Translations under genes and position numbers: made by a program | Source: an uncultured Oscillospiraceae bacterium | GTDB lineage: Bacteria > Bacillota > Clostridia > Oscillospirales > Oscillospiraceae | NCBI GenBank assembly: GCA_934675115.1 | Contig: CAKUPH010000098.1 | Location: 1 to 7,313 of the forward strand | Length of the DNA: 7,313 nt | Direction: 5' to 3' | Shown: one piece after another, positions 1 to 5,047 of the stretch | How the letters are laid out: every line of letters begins with the position of its first letter | Numbering within the stretch: the first letter of the stretch is position 1 | Notes under the pieces: generated by a model | Told to the model about the DNA's origin: nothing | Seen by the model: the letters and a program-made list of their open reading frames with translations, nothing else | The model's database searches: none

Positions 1-447
1 CTTAACCGTGCCACCTTCTATGCCCATTACAGCGATTGCTTTGCCCTGATGGAGAGCATTGAGAATGAACTCATCGATGCATTTGAGAAATCCCTTCGCT
101 ATGTCAATTCGTTTGATGTGACGGCTCTGATCGAAGCCATCTACGATATGGTCGATCAGAATCAGGCGGCCTGCAGGGCCCTGATTCTGGGGAATACAAA
201 CTCAACGGTCCTCATGCGGATGATCGCCTTGGCCAAGGAGGGCAGCATTGCTTACTGGCGGAAAGAACTGCCCGGAGCCAGTGGGACAGAGCTGGAAATG
301 ATGTATACCCATCTGTCAAACGGTTTGATGCATGTTGTCGTGGAGGGCTATGACAAATACAGCAAAGAGGAAATGATCCGTTTTGTCAACCGGGTAGTAA
401 ACGCCAGTCTTTCGCTGTTCCAATCGCCCCAAAGACCTCTTGCTTAA
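1..447 (+). CDS. TetR/AcrR-family transcriptional regulator, 5' end outside the window
   Basis: The frame is open from base 1 and ends with TAA at 445-447. It opens with LNRATFYAHYSD, the recognition-helix end of a TetR DNA-binding domain, so most of the helix-turn-helix lies upstream of the window. The ATG at 49 is internal and not the true start. The remaining roughly 130 residues are helical and resemble the short C-terminal ligand/dimerisation domain found in many Firmicutes TetR proteins (the TetR_C_8/C_33 type, from memory). A cytoplasmic DNA-binding repressor is the expected role; the ligand cannot be read. The following gene on the same strand is a lipoprotein with its own promoter, so the regulator could control it, but no operator was identified. 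A cysteine sits where a lysine is common (YSDCFAL). Family call firm, target unknown. Confidence 0.88.
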   Translation, partial: LNRATFYAHYSDCFALMESIENELIDAFEKSLRYVNSFDVTALIEAIYDMVDQNQAACRALILGNTNSTVLMRMIALAKEGSIAYWRKELPGASGTELEMMYTHLSNGLMHVVVEGYDKYSKEEMIRFVNRVVNASLSLFQSPQRPLA

Positions 448-466
448 CATAGACCTTATGCTTGAG

Positions 467-475
467 TGGTATAAT
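467..475 (+). promoter_or_regulatory. Extended -10 promoter for the DUF4300 lipoprotein gene
   Basis: TGGTATAAT gives a consensus -10 hexamer (470-475) with the TG extension (467-468). No good -35 sits at 16-18 nt, which is tolerated with an extended -10. Transcription would start near 482, so a TTG start at 481 for the next gene is implausible and the ATG at 523 is favoured. Confidence 0.6.
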
Positions 476-522
476 AAGCTTTGCAAAATAGTCGATGGTC
501 AAAGGAAAGGATGGAGCAGATT

Positions 523-1455
523 ATGAAACCATTTCGGCAGAGAATGCTGACTATATGTGTTATTCTTATCGCTTCCGCATTCGCGGGCTGCGGCGCGGAC
601 ACTGATTCGCCAGATAAGCGTCCGGCATTGGAACGGATCGAGTACACGAACCTGAACGACAGTGGATCAAGAGAGCTCCTGCAGGACCTGCTCTCCGGCG
701 CAGGCGTGTCAGACGGGCGTGTTCAGGGCTTTTTCCGTCGTGTGGACCGCTTTAATGACAGCGTGAAGCAGGAATGGCTTACGGATGGCTTTGAGGAAGC
801 AGAGCTGCTGTATACGAAATATGACCCTTATACAATGCAGGACGAATGGACGGTGAAGAACGGGACGTTTCCGGGCTATAACTGCAGAATAACCGCAATG
901 GAACTGTTCGGTGACTTCCTGTCCGCAGGAGACAACACCCCTATGGATACCGCGGGCGAAGATGTGCTGTTCATGGACGAGGAAACACTGAAGACTGACC
1001 CGGATGCGCTGGGTGGAAGCAGCCTTGCAGATTTCCGCGCACTGTATTCCTCCATGAAGGCGGAGGACACCACGGATGTTCAACATCATGTTCAGGCTGT
1101 GCAGGAGGAATGGAAATCCAGGGGTATTTCGTTTCGGGAAAACGAAAGAATACGTCTCATTACTGTGTTCTTCCACGACAAGCCGACCGAGGAGGAATCT
1201 CTGCTGTTTGTCGGGCATGTTGGCGTACTTTTGACGACGAAGGACGGGACGCTGTACTTTGTAGAAAAGGTTGCCTTTCAGGAGCCGTACCGGCTGCTGC
1301 GCTTTGCGGACCGAACGGCACTGAGCGATTATCTCATGGGCAAGTACGATGTCTCATGGGGACAAAGCACGGCACGCCCGTTTATCATGGAGAACGATGA
1401 TCTTATGGATGGATGGCGTCCAAACCCGGACGGCGCCGACGCAGCGCATCATTAA
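523..1455 (+). CDS. DUF4300-family lipoprotein, possible cysteine hydrolase fold
   Basis: The protein has 310 residues. I chose ATG 523 because GGAG lies 6 nt upstream and the product then starts with a lipoprotein signal: basic MKPFRQR, a hydrophobic core, and a lipobox ending FAGC with Cys23 as the lipidated residue. It should be anchored on the outer face of the membrane. The mature part matches my memory of DUF4300: a YTNL block near residues 41-44, YNCRIT around 119-124, VLFMDE around 148-153, VFFH around 215-218, GHVGVL at 231-236 and ARPFIMEN near 284-291. The family has no assigned function that I know of. Conserved Cys121, His232 in a GHVGVL strand, and Glu248 in the next strand resemble CHAP/NlpC-type cysteine peptidase layouts; this is inference. 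ATG 511 is a less likely start because its purine-rich tract abuts it. A ClbS-like remnant lies on the opposite strand just beyond the stop. Confidence 0.82.
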   Translation: MKPFRQRMLTICVILIASAFAGCGADTDSPDKRPALERIEYTNLNDSGSRELLQDLLSGAGVSDGRVQGFFRRVDRFNDSVKQEWLTDGFEEAELLYTKYDPYTMQDEWTVKNGTFPGYNCRITAMELFGDFLSAGDNTPMDTAGEDVLFMDEETLKTDPDALGGSSLADFRALYSSMKAEDTTDVQHHVQAVQEEWKSRGISFRENERIRLITVFFHDKPTEEESLLFVGHVGVLLTTKDGTLYFVEKVAFQEPYRLLRFADRTALSDYLMGKYDVSWGQSTARPFIMENDDLMDGWRPNPDGADAAHH

Positions 1456-1690
1456 GAGAATATCTTGCGTACCATTGATACAGGTCGCCCAGCTGATTCC
1501 ACTTAAACTGCTCCGACGGTGTTTTCACTTTCATTCCGTGCTTCTCATCGGCCTCCCATTTCAAAAGCAGTGTTGTCCACCCCACCTGATACGCAAGATT
1601 CTCTGCCGGCGTTCTGTCCGCCTCGGGCACTCTTTTATCCTTCAGGGCTTCCGGGATCGTATCAAACCCGGAAATGTACTTCTCAAAACA
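1442..1690 (-). pseudogene. Remnant of a ClbS/DfsB-family (DUF1706) gene
   Basis: Reading leftward from about 1690, one frame encodes FEKYISGFDTIPEAL, then DRTPAENLAYQVGWTTLLLKW, then FKWNQLGDLYQWY. These are characteristic blocks of the ClbS/DfsB four-helix-bundle proteins (DUF1706, about 170 residues). Only about 80 residues are left. There is no start codon or ribosome site at the 5' end: the frame continues into the 3' end of trxB, where the only ATG (1729) belongs to unrelated sequence. The 3' side loses resemblance around 1442-1465 and then runs antisense to the lipoprotein gene. Both ends are therefore missing, and I treat it as a decayed fragment. ClbS itself is a colibactin self-protection hydrolase, but this relative cannot be assigned that role. 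The exact edges are approximate. Confidence 0.68.
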
Positions 1691-1697
1691 TCCTCCC

Positions 1698-2621
1698 TTA
1701 TCGGCTCTCCGCCAGATATTCCTCCGCATAGTGGACGGCCACCGCGCCGTCCGATACGGCGGTGACTACCTGCCGCAGCGCCTTGGTGCGCACGTCGCCT
1801 ACGGCGAACACGCCGGGAAGATTCGTGCGGGTAGATTCGTCCGCGATGATGCAGCCGGACTTGTCCAGCGCCAGCTCACTTCGGAACAGCTCCGTGGCCG
1901 GAGCGCGTCCCACGCTGACAAACAGCCCGTCGCAGGCAAGCTCCCGTTCCGCCCCGGTGTTGACATCTTGCAGCTGAAGTCCCGTCAGGCGGGTCTCGTG
2001 CAGAAGCGCGGAGACCGTGCTGCCCCAGCAGAATTCTATGTTGGGCGCAGCCACCAGCGGCGCATGGTATACCTTGGTGGCCCGCAGGCTGTCCCGCCGG
2101 TGGATGAGGTAGACCTTTTGGGCTATGCGGGACAGGGTCAGGGCATCCGCCGCTGCGGAGTTACCGCCGCCCACCACCGCCACGGTCTTGCCGCGATAGA
2201 AAGCGCCGTCGCAGGCGGCGCAGTAGTGAACGCCCTTTCCCGTAAGCGTATCCTCGTCGGGAACGCCCAAGGGGCGGGGCGACGCGCCGGTGGCGATGAC
2301 CACCGTGCGGCTCTTGAAAACGCCCTCGCTGGTGTCCAGCGTCTTGATCCTCCCGGAAAGGCTGGCCTTGTAGACCTCCGCCAGCTCCGTCACCGCGCCG
2401 AAGCGCTCGGCGCTCTGCTGCATCTTTTCGCCCAGCGTAAAGCCTTCGATGCCGTCCTCAAAGCCTGGATAGTTGTCGATCTGCTCCGTCAGCGCCATCT
2501 GCCCGCCGGCAGAGAGCTTTTCCAGCACCAGCGTGGAAAGCCCGGCACGGGCGGCGTACAGGGCGGCGGTGTATCCGGCGGGGCCGCCGCCGATGACGAT
2601 CATATCATAGATCTGCTCCAT
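1698..2621 (-). CDS. trxB: Thioredoxin-disulfide reductase (NADPH, FAD)
   Basis: The 307-residue flavoprotein reduces thioredoxin with NADPH in the cytoplasm. Visible motifs, in order: FAD-binding GGGPAG (11-16), GGQMALTEQIDNYPG (39-53), ATGASPRPL (110-118), redox-active CAAC (Cys134/Cys137) followed by DGAFY, NADPH-binding GGGNSA (151-156) with HRR (174-176) for the 2'-phosphate, and FAVGDVR (272-278) near the C-terminus. The length is normal for low-molecular-weight TrxB. The start is ATG at 2621: GAGGA lies 7 nt upstream, and the 24 codons before it lack homology and overlap trxA. The ribosome site overlaps the trxA TGA, so the two genes are translationally coupled, and the thioredoxin next door is the obvious substrate. 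The stop is TAA at 1700-1698, and I see no terminator directly after it. Confidence 0.96.
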   Translation of the reverse strand: MEQIYDMIVIGGGPAGYTAALYAARAGLSTLVLEKLSAGGQMALTEQIDNYPGFEDGIEGFTLGEKMQQSAERFGAVTELAEVYKASLSGRIKTLDTSEGVFKSRTVVIATGASPRPLGVPDEDTLTGKGVHYCAACDGAFYRGKTVAVVGGGNSAAADALTLSRIAQKVYLIHRRDSLRATKVYHAPLVAAPNIEFCWGSTVSALLHETRLTGLQLQDVNTGAERELACDGLFVSVGRAPATELFRSELALDKSGCIIADESTRTNLPGVFAVGDVRTKALRQVVTAVSDGAVAVHYAEEYLAESR

Positions 2622-2631
2622 AATCGCGTCC

Positions 2632-2952
2632 TCACTGTGCCAGCGTTTCCCGGATAAATGTCTCAATGGCCGCCTTGGAGGCGGGCGCGACAACGGAGCC
2701 GAGCACCTCGCCGTTTTTAAAGAGCATCAGCGTGGGGATGGTGTCGATGCCGAAGCGCTCGATGAGCTGCGGCTCCTCGTCGTAGTTGATCTTGCCTGCC
2801 GTCAGAGTGTCGGCGTACTGCTCCCCCACCTTATCAAAGGCCGGGGCGATGCGGCGGCAGTAGGGGCACCACTGTGCCCAGAAGTCCACCAGCACGGGCT
2901 TGTCCGCGTGCAAAACATCGTTTTCAAAGCTGTTGGTCGTAATGGTAAGCAT
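2632..2952 (-). CDS. trxA: Thioredoxin with a CPYC active site
   Basis: A 106-residue single thioredoxin fold. It carries the VLVDFWAQWC lead-in, the dithiol Cys29-Pro30-Tyr31-Cys32, Lys54 in GKINYDEEP, the cis-proline loop TIPT (Pro73) and a LFKNGE turn. It would pass electrons from the adjacent TrxB to protein disulfides or to thiol-dependent enzymes in the cytoplasm. The active site is CPYC, the dipeptide typical of glutaredoxins, not the thioredoxin CGPC. This should raise the redox potential or alter substrate choice; that is inference. The ATG at 2952 has a perfect AGGAGG 7 nt upstream, and that site overlaps the TAG of the rrf2-like gene, so the two are coupled. The spacing is 11 nt to the regulator and 10 nt to trxB. 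Confidence 0.95.
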   Translation of the reverse strand: MLTITTNSFENDVLHADKPVLVDFWAQWCPYCRRIAPAFDKVGEQYADTLTAGKINYDEEPQLIERFGIDTIPTLMLFKNGEVLGSVVAPASKAAIETFIRETLAQ

Positions 2953-2963
2953 CGTATATCCTC

Positions 2964-3380
2964 CTATTTCTGTGTAAAAAGCTGTGTTTCAATATCTGTG
3001 ATGGTAATGCGCGCCAGATAGGCGGCGCACTGTTCATTCATCTGCCGGTACAGCGCGTCCATCACGCCCGCCATACCGGAGCAGATGGCGCAATCCCGGT
3101 CGATGTCGCCGCTGCGCCACGCGCAGTCCACAAAGCGGGCGTTCACCGCCGCCGCCACCTGCCGCAGGGTCAGGGTCGCCGGGTTTTCCGTCAGGCGGTA
3201 GCCGCCGTCCAAGCCCTCACGGGTCTCTACAAGGTTTGCCTTTTTCAGCCCCGCCATGACCCGGCGGATCCGGGTGGGGTTGGTGCAGATGTTCTCCGCC
3301 AGCACCTCGCTGCTCAATGAGCGCCCGCTGTGGCTCAGGCAGACCAGCGCATGGACGGCCAAGTTAAATGAACTGTCCAA
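2964..3380 (-). CDS. Rrf2-family transcriptional regulator
   Basis: A 138-residue winged-helix regulator. Rrf2 hallmarks are NLAVHALVCLSHSG (residues 6-19), the helix-turn-helix region through AENICTNPTRIRRVMAGLKKANLV (28-51), the wing GLDGGYRL (56-63) and LTLRQVAAAV (70-79). A cysteine group follows: Cys86, Cys97, Cys100. IscR-type members hold an Fe-S cluster with three cysteines there, and others (CymR-like) have none. The C-x10-C-x2-C spacing here differs from IscR, so either metal/Fe-S binding or direct thiol sensing is possible. The start is TTG at 3380: AGGAG at 3393-3389 is 8 nt upstream, overlapping the last codons of the rhodanese gene, and no ATG fits the conserved N-terminus. Its place inside the operon suggests autoregulation of the redox genes. 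Family call firm, signal unknown. Confidence 0.92.
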   Translation of the reverse strand: MDSSFNLAVHALVCLSHSGRSLSSEVLAENICTNPTRIRRVMAGLKKANLVETREGLDGGYRLTENPATLTLRQVAAAVNARFVDCAWRSGDIDRDCAICSGMAGVMDALYRQMNEQCAAYLARITITDIETQLFTQK

Positions 3381-3382
3381 GA

Positions 3383-3706
3383 TTATCTCTCCTTTACAAG
3401 CCCGTAGGGCCAGTCGATGACGCCGCCGAAGTCGCAGACCTTCTGATACCCCAGCTCCAGCAGCTTTTGAGCGGCATCCTTGCTGCGGCGGCCGCTGCGG
3501 CAGTAGACCAGCAGCGTCATCTCCTTATCGGGCAGCGCCTCGGGCATTTCGCTCCCAATGCTCTCGTTGGGGACAAGAACGGCGTTTTCGATATGCCCGC
3601 CGTCGTATTCTTCCCGCGTGCGGATATCCACCATGATCTCCTGTGCGCTTATCAGCCTATAGGCTTCCCCAACAATTATCTCACAATACCTATCCTTGCC
3701 AACCAT
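3383..3706 (-). CDS. Rhodanese-like domain protein with a short or damaged N-terminus
   Basis: The ORF has 107 codons. The C-terminal two thirds are a clear single-domain rhodanese: VDIRTREEYDGGHIENAV, VPNESI, active-site loop CRSGRR with Cys69, then AAQKLLELGY and FGGVIDWPYGL. Such proteins carry a cysteine persulfide and move sulfane sulfur. The N-terminus is odd. LISAQE is followed almost directly by MVDIRT, whereas intact relatives place about 15 residues (first helix and strand) between these blocks. The ATG at 3706 has no evident ribosome site. CAGGAG inside the gene lies 3 nt before ATG 3634 and 6 nt before GTG 3631, so a shorter product starting there is possible. The stop is 2 nt from the rrf2-like TTG. 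It may be functional, N-terminally altered, or a pseudogene that still drives coupled translation of the regulator. Confidence 0.8.
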   Translation of the reverse strand: MVGKDRYCEIIVGEAYRLISAQEIMVDIRTREEYDGGHIENAVLVPNESIGSEMPEALPDKEMTLLVYCRSGRRSKDAAQKLLELGYQKVCDFGGVIDWPYGLVKER

Positions 3707-3771
3707 ACCTGTGACAGAGCCTGATTTGTTTTTTGTATGCTGTAGTTAATCAGCAATAAAGCTTCAAACGC

Positions 3772-3792
3772 CGTCAAAAGGATCCTTTGACG
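3772..3792. repeat. Near-palindrome CGTCAAA..TTTGACG around GGATCC
   Basis: CGTCAAA (3772-3778) and TTTGACG (3786-3792) are perfect inverted arms of 7 bp with a 7-nt middle containing GGATCC. It lies in the operon leader about 50-70 nt after the predicted transcription start. No T-run follows on the - strand, so it is not a standard intrinsic terminator. It could be an RNA hairpin or a protein-binding site. Confidence 0.55.
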
Positions 3793-3800
3793 CAGGGCAT
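3774..3800 (-). CDS. Possible 8-codon leader ORF of the redox operon
   Basis: In the leader of the rhodanese-rrf2-trxA-trxB transcript, ATG 3800 opens an ORF encoding MPCVKGSF that ends at TGA 3774. GGGAGG lies upstream, but only 2 nt from the ATG, which is closer than ideal. Its 3' half lies inside the near-palindrome 3772-3792, so ribosome movement could affect folding. It is short enough to be chance. Confidence 0.3.
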   Translation of the reverse strand: MPCVKGSF

Positions 3801-3811
3801 AACCTCCCAGC

Positions 3812-3838
3812 AAACTGTGCTTTCCATCAGCACAGTTT
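3812..3838. promoter_or_regulatory. 10-bp perfect inverted repeat at the operon transcription start
   Basis: AAACTGTGCT and AGCACAGTTT are perfect inverted arms with a 7-nt loop. On the - strand it begins 8 nt after the -10, that is at about +2, so it is either an operator straddling the start site or a 5'-end mRNA hairpin. CACAG/CTGTG units recur around it (CACAGCAT just upstream), so alternative pairings exist. The encoded Rrf2 protein is the first candidate binder; this is inference. Confidence 0.6.
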
Positions 3839-3846
3839 ATGCTGTG

Positions 3847-3875
3847 ACTATATCAGATACAGATCGAGCTGTCAA
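3847..3875 (-). promoter_or_regulatory. Sigma-A promoter of the rhodanese-rrf2-trxA-trxB operon
   Basis: On the - strand a perfect TTGACA (3875-3870), a 17-nt spacer and TATAGT (3852-3847) form a near-consensus housekeeping promoter. The predicted start is near 3840, giving a leader of about 135 nt before the ATG at 3706. All four genes downstream are closely packed on this strand, and no other promoter is evident within the cluster. Confidence 0.82.
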
Positions 3876-4150
3876 GAGAGGTTCCTTTCAGAGTTGCTTC
3901 AAGCCTGCATTACCTACGAGTCTGGAATCCTTAGCGGTCTAAATAAAAGCGGCGCTTCTCTGCATGTTATTGACAGATAATCTTAAATCACCTGTATTTT
4001 TATTAAGAATCCTCTTATGACAGCCGTACCGACCTGCACTGTCTTCTGATTTGTATGCGATGCGGTATGGCAGTAGACGCTCCTTTAGAATATCGGACTG
4101 AGATCGATACAGCCATCGCTGGAATATGATGGTGTAAGAGTTGTCAGGCT
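3876..4150. other. Gene-free, comparatively AT-rich interval
   Basis: No frame on either strand gives a convincing protein here. The composition is visibly poorer in GC than the sequence from 4150 on. It contains one weak + strand promoter candidate (3970-3998) and the upstream side of the redox-operon promoter. It may be a junction between a transferred segment and older chromosomal sequence, but no attachment site or terminal repeat was found. Confidence 0.5.
3970..3998 (+). promoter_or_regulatory. Weak promoter candidate, + strand
   Basis: TTGACA (3970-3975) is a perfect -35, followed after 17 nt by TGTATT, which matches the -10 consensus at four of six positions. It would read toward the small ORF at 4151. 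It could be the old promoter of a deleted gene or chance in AT-rich DNA. Confidence 0.3.
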
Positions 4151-4273
4151 ATGAACGCCATCGACGAAATGAGCGCGCTGGACCGGGACCTGAAGCAGTT
4201 CTATGACGAGCACGGCGCGGACTATCCGGTCTGGAAGGAGCTGGAGCAGGAGGCCGGGAAGTATCTGCAATAA
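4151..4273 (+). pseudogene. 40-codon ORF, probable 3' remnant of a larger gene
   Basis: ATG 4151 to TAA 4273 encodes 40 residues, including DRDLKQFYDEHGADYPVWKE and ending in GKYLQ. Codon use is strongly GC-rich at third positions, like the sigma and cca genes to the right, and a good terminator follows 40 nt after the stop. This argues for true coding sequence. There is no convincing ribosome site, and the sequence turns AT-rich with stops just upstream (TGA at 4127), so it is more likely the tail of a truncated gene than a complete small protein. A short in-frame-looking stretch LEYRTEIDTAIAGI at about 4085-4126, in another frame, might belong to the same lost gene. I do not recognise the family. 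Confidence 0.48.
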
Positions 4274-4312
4274 AGCCGCTGGTCACGGCTCATTTCCATG
4301 CAGATCCGCATC

Positions 4313-4356
4313 AAAACACTCCGAAATTCACAGATTCCGGGGTGTTTTTCATTTTT
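4313..4356 (+). terminator. Intrinsic terminator upstream of the sigma cassette
   Basis: AAAACACTCCG (4313-4323) pairs with CGGGGTGTTTT (4338-4348) over 11 bp with one G-U wobble. The loop can add a small AAT/ATT stem. A T-rich tail follows (TTTTT, C, ATTTTT). It terminates transcription that leaves the remnant ORF and insulates the sigma gene. Confidence 0.8.
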
Positions 4357-4403
4357 GCCCGCTCCCTCTTGCCTTTCCCTCCACCCGGGGTTAAAATTTT
4401 TTC

Positions 4404-4434
4404 GGAAAACCTCCGACCAACAGCCGGGAAAACC
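4404..4434. repeat. Direct repeat GGAAAACC upstream of the sigma gene
   Basis: GGAAAACC occurs at 4404-4411 and again at 4427-4434, 23 nt apart start to start, about two helical turns. Both are preceded by CG or CGG. They lie 56-86 nt before the sigma start codon, where an autoregulated promoter is expected. CGTA follows the second copy, as in some ECF -10 elements, but no -35/-10 pair with standard ECF spacing was fixed. Confidence 0.45.
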
Positions 4435-4489
4435 GTACTTATCTTGTGAAAGCAGCTTTCAGAGAAAACGACAAAGGAGGGGGACCCAC

Positions 4490-5047
4490 ATGGACGACGA
4501 AAGGATCATCGCGCTGTACTGGGCGCGGGATGAGGCCGCCATCCGGGAAACTTCCCTGAAATACGGCGGGCTGTGCGCCCGCATCGCCGGGAATATCCTC
4601 GCCAGCCGCGAGGACGGCGAGGAGTGCGTCAACGACACGTACCTTGCCGTCTGGAACGCCATCCCGGACCAACGGCCGACCATTTTTTCCGCCTTCATCG
4701 GCCGGATCACGCGAAATCTCGCCCTGAAAAAGTACGAATACTGCTCCGCGGCCAAGCGCAGCCCCGCCGCCGTCGCCTCCTTCGAGGAGCTGGGCGACTG
4801 CGTCTCCGGGACGGACCGCGCGGAATCCGGGGCGGAATGCCGGCTCATTGAAGAGCTGATCAGCACATTTCTCCGGCGACAAAAGGAGGAACGACGGAAC
4901 GTATTTCTCCGGCGTTACTGGTATTTCGACTCCATCGCGGAGATCTGCGCCGCCACCGGCTTCTCTCCCGGCAAGGTCAAGTCCATCCTGTACGAAACGC
5001 GCCGGAAACTGCGCCTTTATCTGGAAAGCGAGGGAATCGAAGTATGA
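4490..5047 (+). CDS. ECF-like sigma-70 family RNA polymerase sigma factor
   Basis: A 185-residue protein with sigma regions 2 and 4 only. The region 2 part spans about residues 5-85, with EDGEECVNDTYLAVWNAIP (41-59) and ITRNLALKKYE (73-83). A variable linker follows (about 86-118). Region 4 spans about 119-182, with FLRRYWYFDSIAEICAATG (139-157) and the recognition helix around KVKSILYETRRKLR (162-175). It should direct RNA polymerase to a small set of promoters, usually including its own. ATG 4490 has AGGAGG 8 nt upstream, and the longer open frame before it carries the terminator and is not coding. Its TGA overlaps the ATG of the anti-sigma candidate, so the two are made together. I recognise this subfamily from gut Clostridia, but the regulon is unknown. 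Confidence 0.92.
   Translation: MDDERIIALYWARDEAAIRETSLKYGGLCARIAGNILASREDGEECVNDTYLAVWNAIPDQRPTIFSAFIGRITRNLALKKYEYCSAAKRSPAAVASFEELGDCVSGTDRAESGAECRLIEELISTFLRRQKEERRNVFLRRYWYFDSIAEICAATGFSPGKVKSILYETRRKLRLYLESEGIEV

Noticed and set aside
451..475. Resemblance of CTTATGCTTGAGTGGTATAAT to the lac promoter
   Set aside because: The likeness is limited to -10-proximal bases and is probably chance; nothing else suggests a cloning vector.
481..522. TTG 481 or ATG 511 as lipoprotein starts
   Set aside because: The predicted transcript begins at about 482, and the lipoprotein signal begins at the ATG 523 with GGAG 6 nt upstream.
709..1218. - strand ORF opposite the DUF4300 gene
   Set aside because: The + strand frame carries the signal peptide and family motifs; the antisense frame has none.
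1674..2657. Long + strand ORF opposite trxB
   Set aside because: It is an antisense shadow caused by GC-rich codon use in trxB; its translation is low-complexity, rich in Arg/Gly/Ala, with no recognisable motif.
2622..2693. Longer N-terminus of trxB (start at 2693)
   Set aside because: The extra 24 residues lie within trxA, lack family similarity and have no ribosome site, while ATG 2621 has one.
3772..3838. Leader inverted repeats as an intrinsic terminator or attenuator
   Set aside because: Neither arm pair is followed by a T-run on the - strand, so classical intrinsic termination is not supported.
4085..4270. - strand 61-codon ORF opposite the remnant
   Set aside because: The + strand frame has better codon composition and ends just before a terminator; the - strand product lacks a ribosome site and motifs.
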